Shown: piece after piece, positions 35,740-44,000 of the stretch | Layout: each line of letters begins with the position of its first letter | How positions within the stretch are numbered: the first letter of the stretch is position 1 | Origin: Chondrinema litorale | GTDB lineage: Bacteria > Bacteroidota > Bacteroidia > Cytophagales > Flammeovirgaceae | Direction: 5' to 3' | DNA length: 64,000 bases | Assembly (NCBI RefSeq): GCF_026250525.1 | Contig: NZ_CP111043.1 | Location: 248,001 to 312,000, forward strand | Made by a program: the position numbers and the translations under genes | The notes under the pieces: model-generated | Told to the model about the DNA's origin: nothing | The model's input: only the letters and a program-made list of their open reading frames with translations | The model's database searches: none

Positions 35740-36318
35740 ATGAACTACACAGAAGAGATAAAGAAAGAGCTGGAAGAGGCACAAACGGTACTTGAAAAAT
35801 TTCTTTCAGATAAAAAGAATCTGGAGTTGATAGAACATGCTGCCCAAACGATTAGCAATGCATTTAAAAATGGCAAAAAAGTACTTTCTTGTGGAAATGG
35901 TGGCTCTCATTGCGATGCCATGCATTTTGCAGAGGAACTAACTGGTCGATATAGAGACGAAAGAAGATCCTTCCCTGCAATTGCCATTTCTGATCCAAGC
36001 CATATTTCTTGTGTAGGTAATGATTATGGTTACGAGTCTATATTCTCTAGATATGTAGAAGGAGTTGGTTTTGAAGGAGATGTTTTGCTAGGAATTAGCA
36101 CAAGCGGAAACTCTGGCAATGTAATTAAAGCTTTTGAAGTAGCTAAAGCAAAAGGTATAACTACTATTTTACTTTCTGGAAAAGATGGTGGCAAGCTAGC
36201 TCCAATAGCAGATATTGCTTTAGTGGTTCCTCACTTTGGTTATGCAGACCGCATACAAGAAGTGCATATCAAAATCATCCATATTTTAATTATGCTGATT
36301 GAAAAAATTTGCGCATAA
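35740..36318 (+). CDS. gmhA: phosphoheptose isomerase (D-sedoheptulose-7-phosphate isomerase)
   Basis: 192 residues, a single SIS domain. [37 protein letters not shown] and [22 protein letters not shown] are the GmhA signature; the C-terminal [15 protein letters not shown] carries the conserved Glu/His near the zinc site. It makes D-glycero-D-manno-heptose 7-phosphate for lipopolysaccharide core or other heptosides. No other heptose genes are adjacent. Its 3' end lies close to the terminator of the small convergent gene. Confidence 0.95.
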   Translation: MNYTEEIKKELEEAQTVLEKFLSDKKNLELIEHAAQTISNAFKNGKKVLSCGNGGSHCDAMHFAEELTGRYRDERRSFPAIAISDPSHISCVGNDYGYESIFSRYVEGVGFEGDVLLGISTSGNSGNVIKAFEVAKAKGITTILLSGKDGGKLAPIADIALVVPHFGYADRIQEVHIKIIHILIMLIEKICA

Positions 36319-36349
36319 AAAAAGTACTTGTCATCTGCTGGCAAGTACT
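36316..36349 (-). terminator. terminator of the 35-residue membrane protein gene
   Basis: Stem AGTACTTG/CAAGTACT (36323-36330 with 36342-36349), 11-base loop. Read on the minus strand it is followed by a run of seven T (the A run at 36316-36322). On the plus strand there is no T tract, so it faces the minus-strand gene. Confidence 0.7.
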
Positions 36350-36373
36350 CCTCTATAATCTCTTTGATGAGAC

Positions 36374-36481
36374 TTATTTTTCCATTCTTCCTTTTTCGTG
36401 CTTTTGCAATTTCATTCCAATAAAAGTTGCAGTTGCCAACAAAGCAAAGAAGAAAATATAAGCCAATAATTGCATATCCAT
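36374..36481 (-). CDS. small single-pass membrane protein, 35 residues
   Basis: A 36-codon frame ATG to TAA. The product has a short N-terminus (MDMQ), one hydrophobic helix of about 20 residues (LLAYIFFFALLATATFIGM) and a basic tail (KLQKHEKGRMEK), so the tail should face the cytoplasm. Support: an exact TAnnTTTG promoter box 36 bases upstream and a correctly oriented T-tailed hairpin 25 bases downstream of the stop. I do not recognise the family. A 92-residue frame overlapping it and running into gmhA looks spurious. Confidence moderate because small ORFs arise by chance. Confidence 0.6.
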   Translation of the reverse strand: MDMQLLAYIFFFALLATATFIGMKLQKHEKGRMEK

Positions 36482-36517
36482 AGTACTGTATGTTTTTAGT
36501 TGCTGAATTTCCAGCCA

Positions 36518-36547
36518 CAAAAATAGGAATTGAGAAATAATTTAAAA
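36518..36547 (-). promoter_or_regulatory. promoter of the 35-residue membrane protein gene
   Basis: Reading the minus strand: TTTT (36547-36544) in the -33 place, 18 bases, then TATTTTTG (36525-36518), an exact TAnnTTTG box. The ATG follows at 36481. Confidence 0.6.
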
Positions 36548-36581
36548 GCTATCTCTAAAAACGTTCTAAATTTAATTTCTT

Positions 36582-37538
36582 TTATTGAGCAGCAGCTCTT
36601 TTTAATCTGTCGTTTATTGCGGTACCTAAACCGTTTTCTGGCAGTAATTCTGTGAAAATTATCTCTGGCTTTACTTCTGAGAAATAGCGCAAGAAAGCGA
36701 ATAAATTACGAGCAGCCTCAGTAAGGTCTCCACTTTTAGACAGTACTTTCATAAATGGCGCTGGTACTTCATCATAAATATCTTTAAAAGACAACACAGC
36801 AAAGTTTTTACCTTGATGTGCTTTCATCAATTCTGGAATATTACCAATCTCTAGTTTTATACCGGGAGAATAGTGTTTCTCTAACATTCCGGGAGCAGAA
36901 GGTTTTGAGCTGGAAGTTGCTTGCACTTCAACCTTACCAATTATCTTTTCAATTTCTTCTATGGCTAAGCCACCTTTTCTAAAAATTGTTGGTACACCAT
37001 TAGGAAAACCAACAATGGTAGACTCCACTCCTACTTCACAAGCACCTCCATCCAGAATGTAATCTACTTTAGTACCTAAATTATTATTTACATGAACCGC
37101 GGTTGTTGGGCTTACATAACCAAATGGATTCGCACTTGGCGCCGCCAATGGAAATGGAATTGACTCAAGCAACTGTAAGGTTAGTGGATGTTTGGGAATT
37201 CGAACGCCAACAGTATCTAAACCACTTGTTACTATTGGAGGTACCATATCTTGTTTAGGTAAAACCAAGGTAAGCGAACCTGGCCAAAAAGCCTCTGCCA
37301 AAGCCAATGCCGCTTCGGGAATATCTTTAGTAAATGATTTTATCTTTTCTATGGAATTGCTATGTAATATCAGCGGATCGAAACTGGGGCGATTTTTAGC
37401 CTTAAAAATATTACTTACAGCTGTGGCATTAAATCCATTTGCTGCAAGTCCGTAAACTGTTTCGGTAGGTATTGCCACCAATCCTCCTGTTTCTAAAGTA
37501 GCTTTCGCCTTTTCAATATTAACACCTGTCTCTGCCAT
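36582..37538 (-). CDS. sua5: L-threonylcarbamoyladenylate synthase (Sua5/TsaC)
   Basis: 318 residues, the long Sua5 form: a YrdC-type domain (about 1-205) with GGLVAIPTETVYGLAANG, KAKNRPSFDPLILH and PLAAPSANPFGYVSPTTA, then a C-terminal Sua5 domain starting near APGMLEKHYSP. It makes threonylcarbamoyl-AMP for t6A37 in ANN-decoding tRNAs. I chose the ATG at 37538; an in-frame TTG two codons upstream (37544) is the alternative. A possible 23-residue leader ORF lies just upstream. Confidence 0.95.
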   Translation of the reverse strand: MAETGVNIEKAKATLETGGLVAIPTETVYGLAANGFNATAVSNIFKAKNRPSFDPLILHSNSIEKIKSFTKDIPEAALALAEAFWPGSLTLVLPKQDMVPPIVTSGLDTVGVRIPKHPLTLQLLESIPFPLAAPSANPFGYVSPTTAVHVNNNLGTKVDYILDGGACEVGVESTIVGFPNGVPTIFRKGGLAIEEIEKIIGKVEVQATSSSKPSAPGMLEKHYSPGIKLEIGNIPELMKAHQGKNFAVLSFKDIYDEVPAPFMKVLSKSGDLTEAARNLFAFLRYFSEVKPEIIFTELLPENGLGTAINDRLKRAAAQ

Positions 37539-37759
37539 GTTCAATTTCTTTTGCTATGCAAAAAAAGGAAATAACTTTTCAAATTCATCAGGCTTATAAA
37601 TCAATTCGTCATATAGCCTTCGCATTTTGGTGACATTTTTTTACAATACTTTACCTAATGATGACAATATGTGTACTAAAAACAGTTAATTTAGTGACAA
37701 GGTAAATGGAAATAGAAAAAAGACTACCCCGCTAATTCTATAATTAAAACCAACTTCCC

Positions 37760-38257
37760 ATGAAAGTTTTATTTTACCTTTTACCCTTAAGCTTTCTATT
37801 TACTTCATTTAATAACAAAAGCGAGGAGTACGAATTTATTGAAATCGTCAACTTAGTAAGGAAACCTGTTATAAAAGGTTCCATTAACGGTAAAGACGCC
37901 TATTTTTTAGTCGATACCGGATCTGACTTAAGTTTCTTAAACATTAATGACAAAGATTACTTTGATTATGAATTCCACAAAAATTTTAAAGGAATTAACA
38001 TTAATGGTATGGGAGGCAAAGTATATGGAGTTAAGCAAGTTTCAGGAGCAAAACTCCAACTAGGCACTCAGTACATCTATGCACGCTTTTTAAGCTGTGA
38101 CATCCAGAAGCTTGTAGATTCGTTTGAAGCTACTTCAAACATTAAGATTCATGGCATTATCGGCTCTGATACCATGATAAACTATGGTTTTAGAATCGAT
38201 TACGAAAACAGACAAATAGGAATTGCAATCAAAGACAAGCTTTACACTAAAAACTAA
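37760..38257 (+). CDS. exported retropepsin-like aspartyl protease-family protein
   Basis: 165 residues. A hydrophobic leader (about 1-17, MKVLFYLLPLSFLFTSF) precedes a single retropepsin-like domain. The active-site motif is YFLVDTGSDLSFL (Asp52-Thr-Gly-Ser55) and the second signature is HGIIGSDTMINYGFRIDY, matching the family's hydrophobic-Gly motif and LGxD block. Such proteins work as homodimers with one Asp each. Exported; substrate unknown. Followed by a terminator. Confidence 0.83.
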   Translation: MKVLFYLLPLSFLFTSFNNKSEEYEFIEIVNLVRKPVIKGSINGKDAYFLVDTGSDLSFLNINDKDYFDYEFHKNFKGININGMGGKVYGVKQVSGAKLQLGTQYIYARFLSCDIQKLVDSFEATSNIKIHGIIGSDTMINYGFRIDYENRQIGIAIKDKLYTKN

Positions 38258-38314
38258 GAACATTTCTAATGTTTGAAATACCGTAAAACGGTAATTATAC
38301 TTCGACATTAATAG

Positions 38315-38342
38315 AAAAGCTTCTTTTAGAAGCTTTTTCTTT
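38315..38342 (+). terminator. Rho-independent terminator of the aspartyl-protease-like gene
   Basis: A 10-bp perfect stem AAAAGCTTCT/AGAAGCTTTT (38315-38324 with 38328-38337), a 3-base loop, then more T. It lies about 60 bases after the stop. Confidence 0.8.
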
Positions 38343-38518
38343 ATATTTTGTTTCATTTGTAAAACTACAATCAAAAAAGTTACTCTTAGAGGAGTAGAAA
38401 TTTAATATTACAATTTAAATGGGTTGATTTCTAATCTATTATTAGCAACCCATAACAACGAACAGATTGATTTAACCACAATTTTTTGATAACATCAAAA
38501 TGTTGAAGAAATCATAAA

Positions 38519-39481
38519 ATGAACAAACTATTATTATTAATACTGCTAGAACTCACTTTAATTAACAATGGCTTTGCAACTGAGCTGGTAAGAATTCTAG
38601 ACCTAAGTGGATACTGGAAATTTTCTATTGGAGATAATCCAGAGAAAAAAGAAAAAGAGTACCGAGATGCACATTGGGATGAAATTAAAGTACCCGATAG
38701 CTGGGAAAACCAAGGTTATAATGGTTACGATGGCATTGCTTGGTATCGCAAAAGTTTTGATGCTAAAGTGTTACCCAAAAACAAAAAGGTATATTTAAGA
38801 CTAGGATATATAGACGATGCTGATGAAGTTTATCTTAACGGAAAATTAATTGGTTACTCAGGTAAATTTCCTCCACGCCCTAAAACTGCATATAGGGCTT
38901 TTAGAGAGTATTTTGTACCTCAACAATACATTGACTGGGAAGGCCCTAACATTATTGCTGTAAGAGTTTATGATCATTTCTATGATGGTGGTTTTACCAG
39001 TGGCGATATTGGATTATATTTTGACAACTCCGTTGAAAGTTTGAATATCGAACTGGAAGGCATCTGGAAATTTAGAACTGGCTCAAATGATAAATGGTTT
39101 GAAAGTGATTATAATGACAGCCAATGGGAGCCGATTCTAGCTCCTATGTTTTGGGATTTACAAGGTTATAAGCATTTTAACGGTAAAGCCTGTTACCGAA
39201 AAACAGTTTTTATTTCGAAAGAATTGGCTAAACAAAATCTGACCCTCATCCTCGGAAAAATCGACGACTTTGACGAAGTCTATTTCAATGGAGTACTAAT
39301 AGGTGGCACCAACGATGGTAAAGGTTTCGGCAATAGTTATTCCTATCTACAAGAAAGAAGATATAAAATTCCGCCAAGCCTAATCCGAAAGGATGACTAC
39401 AACACCATAGCAATTAAAGTGATTGATATTGGCTATAATGGAGGTATGTATGATGGCCCTCTGGGAATTCATGTAAATTAA
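38519..39481 (+). CDS. exported protein of two tandem GH2-type jelly-roll domains
   Basis: 320 residues with a signal peptide ending near GFAT (residue 20). It is an internal duplication. Repeat 1 (about 26-175) reads LSGYWKFSIGDNPEK, WDEIKVPDSWENQGYNGYDGIAWYRKSF, LGYIDDADEVYLNGKLIG. Repeat 2 (about 178-320) reads LEGIWKFRTGSNDKW, WEPILAPMFWDLQGYKHFNGKACYRKTV, LGKIDDFDEVYFNGVLIGG. Both match the sugar-binding N-terminal domain of beta-galactosidase-type glycosidases, but no catalytic barrel is present. Probably a carbohydrate-binding periplasmic or surface protein. Likely shares context with the next exported gene, 62 bases on. Confidence 0.8.
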   Translation: MNKLLLLILLELTLINNGFATELVRILDLSGYWKFSIGDNPEKKEKEYRDAHWDEIKVPDSWENQGYNGYDGIAWYRKSFDAKVLPKNKKVYLRLGYIDDADEVYLNGKLIGYSGKFPPRPKTAYRAFREYFVPQQYIDWEGPNIIAVRVYDHFYDGGFTSGDIGLYFDNSVESLNIELEGIWKFRTGSNDKWFESDYNDSQWEPILAPMFWDLQGYKHFNGKACYRKTVFISKELAKQNLTLILGKIDDFDEVYFNGVLIGGTNDGKGFGNSYSYLQERRYKIPPSLIRKDDYNTIAIKVIDIGYNGGMYDGPLGIHVN

Positions 39482-39543
39482 ACCTCAAAATATGCAACCC
39501 TACTAGATTTTATCAGTCTTTAATAAGAAATAAAAAATTTAAC

Positions 39544-40320
39544 ATGAAACATATATCATTTTTACTAATTACATTTTTTTTAGGCTTCACACATCTTCAA
39601 GCTCAAAACCACATAAGAGGTAACGGAAACGTAACCAAAGAAAATAGAAGTGTTGGCAGTTTTGACGCAATCGATATTGGTGGAGAAGTAAATGTATTCC
39701 TTACACAAGGCAATAGTAACAGTATCGAAATAGAAGCAGATGAAAACCTACATAAATATATCGTTACCGAGGTGCACGGAAGTAAATTGACCATTAAAAA
39801 TGAAAAAGATATTAAGGATGCAAAGGCGCTTAATGTATACATCGAGTTTAAAGAAATAAACGAGCTGCATGGTGGAGGTGCAACTGATATTGTTGCCTAT
39901 ACTGCAATTTCTACTTCTAATAATTTTGATCTTTCTGCGAGTGGTGCAGTTGATATAGAACTTAAAAAAGGATTAAAGTGCGGAGACTTAAATGTGGGTT
40001 CAAGTGGTGCATCTGACTTATATATTAAAAACTTAGTAGCAAAAAAAGTAGATGCACATGCTTCTGGTTCTTCTGATCTAGAAATGGATGGCACAGCAAA
40101 TAGCATTGCTCTTTCGGCTTCTGGCTCTTCTGATATTAGCGCAAAAAATCTGGTTGTAAAAACTGCTAATATCTCTGCCAGTGGTTCTTCTGATATTTAC
40201 ATTAATGTAACAGAGAGCATCATTGCAGAAGCTAGTGGTTCTTCTGATATTTACTATAGTGGCAACCCTGAAATTCAAAGAATTAAAACTGGTGCTGCTG
40301 CAGATATTGTAAAGCAGTAA
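39544..40320 (+). CDS. exported GIN-domain (DUF2807) protein
   Basis: 258 residues with a signal peptide ending near LQAQ (residue 21). The GIN/DUF2807 beta-helix begins VGSFDAIDIGGEVNVFLTQGNSNSIEIEADENL. A regular run of beta-helix turns follows, marked by recurring ASGSSD or SSGASD units (about 131-240), which should stack as a right-handed solenoid. The family is very common in Bacteroidota, exported, of unknown function. It ends one base from the convergent MscS gene. Confidence 0.9.
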   Translation: MKHISFLLITFFLGFTHLQAQNHIRGNGNVTKENRSVGSFDAIDIGGEVNVFLTQGNSNSIEIEADENLHKYIVTEVHGSKLTIKNEKDIKDAKALNVYIEFKEINELHGGGATDIVAYTAISTSNNFDLSASGAVDIELKKGLKCGDLNVGSSGASDLYIKNLVAKKVDAHASGSSDLEMDGTANSIALSASGSSDISAKNLVVKTANISASGSSDIYINVTESIIAEASGSSDIYYSGNPEIQRIKTGAAADIVKQ

Positions 40321-40321
40321 T

Positions 40322-41077
40322 TTAGAGTACTTCGAAGTCTTTTAAATAAGTTTTGAGGTAATCTTTAATCAAAGTAAAGTATTCAACTTTAAGGGCATAA
40401 ATAATAATTTCAATTCGTTTATGCCCTTCTTTTTCTCCTACTAGTTTAACTTGAGGAGCCTTTTTAAGCGAAGACCAAGGTGCATTAAAAACGATTTGCC
40501 TAATATTTTTTACCTGTGCCATTACCTCATGCGTACTTGTTTCTTTGAGAAGAATTTCAAAACGATGGCTCTTTATTCTCTCACCCGGATTAGATTTTAC
40601 CTGCATCTCAGCAGAAACTTTACTAAAAGGAATATTTACAGTTTCGCCTAAATCAGTTTCTAAAACCATGGCTCTGTAACCCAATTTTGTAATCTGTCCG
40701 GTTACATCCATTACCTGTATGCGATCGTTTACTGCAAATGTTCCCTCTGTTTTAAGAATAATTCCTGCAACAATATCTTTCACCGCAAACCAAGAAATCC
40801 AGAATAGCGCTACGATTATTATTAAAAGAATAGCAACTGAGCTCCAAACCGAATTTGGAACCAACCAATTAATTCCGACAAGGAAAAATATAAACCAAAC
40901 AGAACCTTCTACAGGGGGCAACAGTCTCCGTATCCACATACGATAACTGCTCTTCATTACAGTTTTGTTGGATAACCTCTCTAAAAATCTGAAGACTAAA
41001 AATATAACAATACCTATCAAAATAAATCTGAGTATTGCCAATTCATTTATATCTAGATTGTAATTAAGCTCTTTCAT
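40322..41077 (-). CDS. mechanosensitive ion channel, MscS family
   Basis: 251 residues. Three or four membrane helices (about 13-32, 60-78, 80-110) precede the MscS beta domain: GIILKTEGTFAVNDRIQVMDVTGQITKLGYRAMVLETDLGETVNIPFSKVSAEM (about 106-160), where the pore-to-beta transition and the MscS signature are clear. The C-terminal alpha/beta domain follows. It releases solutes when membrane tension rises. Its start is 10 bases after the stop of the SLC12-AAA+ gene, so the two are surely cotranscribed. Confidence 0.9.
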   Translation of the reverse strand: MKELNYNLDINELAILRFILIGIVIFLVFRFLERLSNKTVMKSSYRMWIRRLLPPVEGSVWFIFFLVGINWLVPNSVWSSVAILLIIIVALFWISWFAVKDIVAGIILKTEGTFAVNDRIQVMDVTGQITKLGYRAMVLETDLGETVNIPFSKVSAEMQVKSNPGERIKSHRFEILLKETSTHEVMAQVKNIRQIVFNAPWSSLKKAPQVKLVGEKEGHKRIEIIIYALKVEYFTLIKDYLKTYLKDFEVL

Positions 41078-41087
41078 TTAACTGCTA

Positions 41088-44000
41088 TTATAAAATTCCG
41101 TCTTCTGTAAAAACCTGAATAATGAAATGCTCCATAAAGCGATTTATCTTAAGCAAATTCTTCTCTTCCTCTACCAATCCACTTCGTTTTAATGTTGCTA
41201 TATGATGCGATAATTGCGGCTCTGAATGATTCATAATTTTATCCAGACTTTCTACAGTTAATCTTCTGTGTAATATCAACTGAATCAAAATAACAATCCA
41301 GGCAGACGGCAATCTTCTTAAAACATCTACTGAAGGAGGTTTTGGAATCGTCATCTTTAACACATTGTCCTCTACTTTTTCAACACAACTAATCCAAGTT
41401 TGTAAGGCTGTACCCACATTACCATTAGACAAATCGAAAGTTGCTGAGAATAGATTAGCCAGCTTCCATCTGGAAATTTTATCTTCCATGTCATCATCCA
41501 GCTTAAACTTCATTCCACTTGATTGATGTCTTAAAAGAATTATATCGCGGAGAGATTTTGCATCAAAAGGTTCACAGTCAATCACTTGCATAAAACTGTC
41601 TTCGAGCTTCACAGTTTTATTTATATAGCGATAAGTAATTGGGTTCATTACTACAATAAAGAAATATTGATGGCTAAACCTATCGGTAATATCCATTAGG
41701 TAATGGATAATATCATAACCATCTGGTGTTCTGCTCCACCAACGTTCCATATCTTCAAAAATAATTACAGAACCAGGCAAAATTCTATTAATCACACTAT
41801 CAATAGAACCTCTCAATTTCAACTTTCTACCAAGTGTAGCTTTAAACTCTTTTAAATCTATGCATCCTTCAGATGGAGGATCAATTCTATAAATTTGTTC
41901 TTTCTTAAAGTGTTGATGGGCGATGTAATCTGCTAAAAATGTTTTACCCGAGCGTGGAGAACCTTTTACCAATAAAGAACCCGTACTTTTATTTTTAAAT
42001 CGATCTACTGCTTTGTTGGCTAAAGCCAATTGTTTCTTTCTGCCATACCACAACTCATCGCCAGACAGGTGACCACTCAAAAATAGCTGCCCATAATAAT
42101 AAGGCAAAGACTTAATGGCTTCTCTACTCGGAACTACCTTTTCTTTTAGGTTGATGATGTCTTCAACCAAAAAGCCTTTTTCTTGAATGCGAGTGAGTTT
42201 CTTTGCAGCTAGTAAACCTTCACTCCTTCTATAAATTAACTGTGTAAGGCTTTCTGTTCCCTTTTCTTTTACTTGTTCATACACATTTGCCACCCTACTA
42301 ATTGCCTTAACTCTCGATCTGTTTCTGAGGTTAAAACCAATATTTGCAGAGCTTTTTACAATAGTATATGCATTAAATCGATCAGATACATCTGCAATTA
42401 ACTTATCTGTTTTTACTAAAAATTCTTCTGATGATTTTTTAAGTGAAACAGAAAGCGATTTCATTTTTTTGGTTTCTTCCTGTATCAGTTTAATCAGCTC
42501 GTTTACTGAGTCATTTTGCTTTGCATCATCAGCTTGATTATCAATATTTTCTATACCGAAGTTGATTAATCTGGTAACGTCTTTTACCATTATACCAGCC
42601 TTTCTAGACTCATCTCTGAGTTTGCGCATTTCCACAATTAATGGCTCAATAAAGATCGTTTGCAAATGGAAGTTTGCTACTACAGAAGGTGAGAAACTCA
42701 TAGAAGGAATTTCTTCTAACCTTTCCGGAGATGGATTATTCATCGCTTCCGGTTCTATGGTTTCCATCTCGTAAGGCAAGCTACCGGTCAAGTTTTTGAG
42801 GTCATCGAGTAATTGCTTAAAACTGCCATTTTCTGAGAAAAGCTGCATAGAAGGAGGTTGTATTTCTCCACCTGTTTCTCCCTTTTCGAGGTTACTCTTA
42901 ATCCGCTGTAGTTTGGTTTGCAGATTCTTTAAAGGTAAAGTAGACTCCTGATAAATTGATTCTTGTAACTCCGCTTTATAATGAATTATTCTTTCTCTTA
43001 AACTATTCTGAAGTAGTTTTAAACTAACATCTAATGCCAGAAAACTTGTGTATAAACCAAGGTTTTGCCTGTAAACATCAGGAAAAGTAAGCCATTTTTC
43101 ATACTGCTGTTTACCAGCCTTAATCATTTTAGGCTTATTATAATATTTAGAAGAAACCTGTAATTTATCTAGATGAGTTGCAATTTTTTGAAGGTCTCTA
43201 ACAGTCTCAGTTACCAGAAAATCCTGATAACCCTGCATATCTGTAATTAGCTCATCATGTAACTCTTTTTGCAAAACCTGAACTTTTTTAATCTCTTCCT
43301 GAGCTTTGCTAAATGTATAATCTTTTTCATTAAACTGATTCTCAATTAATGTAAGCTTTTGAAAATACAGATTAATGTTCTTTTGGATCATCGCTATCAG
43401 ACGAAAAGCATCTGTAGTAATTTTAGAAGCAAGCTGATCTTGATTACTTACTAGATTACAATAGATAAAATAATTAGAAACCTTGTCTAAAGGAATCTGT
43501 TTATTTAAGTCTGACTTAAAGGTTTTGGCATACATCTTTTTGTAAAAGCCAAATACTTTAAAAAGGTCTGGTCTGTAATCTCTCAGTCGATCATAATTGA
43601 AACTAATATTTTTCTTATTTGCATAAGTTCTAGAAAGATAACTAATCTCTCCTTGAAACATCTGCCCGCCAAGTTCCATCTGTTTTTTAATAGAATCAAG
43701 GTCATAATCTCGATATTTTAAAACCAGTTTTCTAAAATCTTCTAGAAACTTGGTGTGCACTTCAAGAACTTTAATTTTACCGTGGGTACCTCTTCTTCTA
43801 AACTTGTTTCTAAGGTCACTTTCTGTCTTTAAAACCAGTTCGTCAACCTCTTTTATAAAACAGCTTCTGATTTGATAAATATTACCCAGATAATCTTTAA
43901 AATAGGTAGAAATCGTTTTTTCAACTGAGTTTCTAAGGTTTTCAATCCACTCTGCCAATACTTCATGCTCTGGTAATTCGAGAGAAGTAAAATACAAATC

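Noticed and set aside
36240..36518. 92-codon minus-strand frame over the gmhA end and the small membrane gene
   Set aside because: It overlaps gmhA antisense and competes with the better-supported 35-residue frame; its sequence is not protein-like after the first helix.
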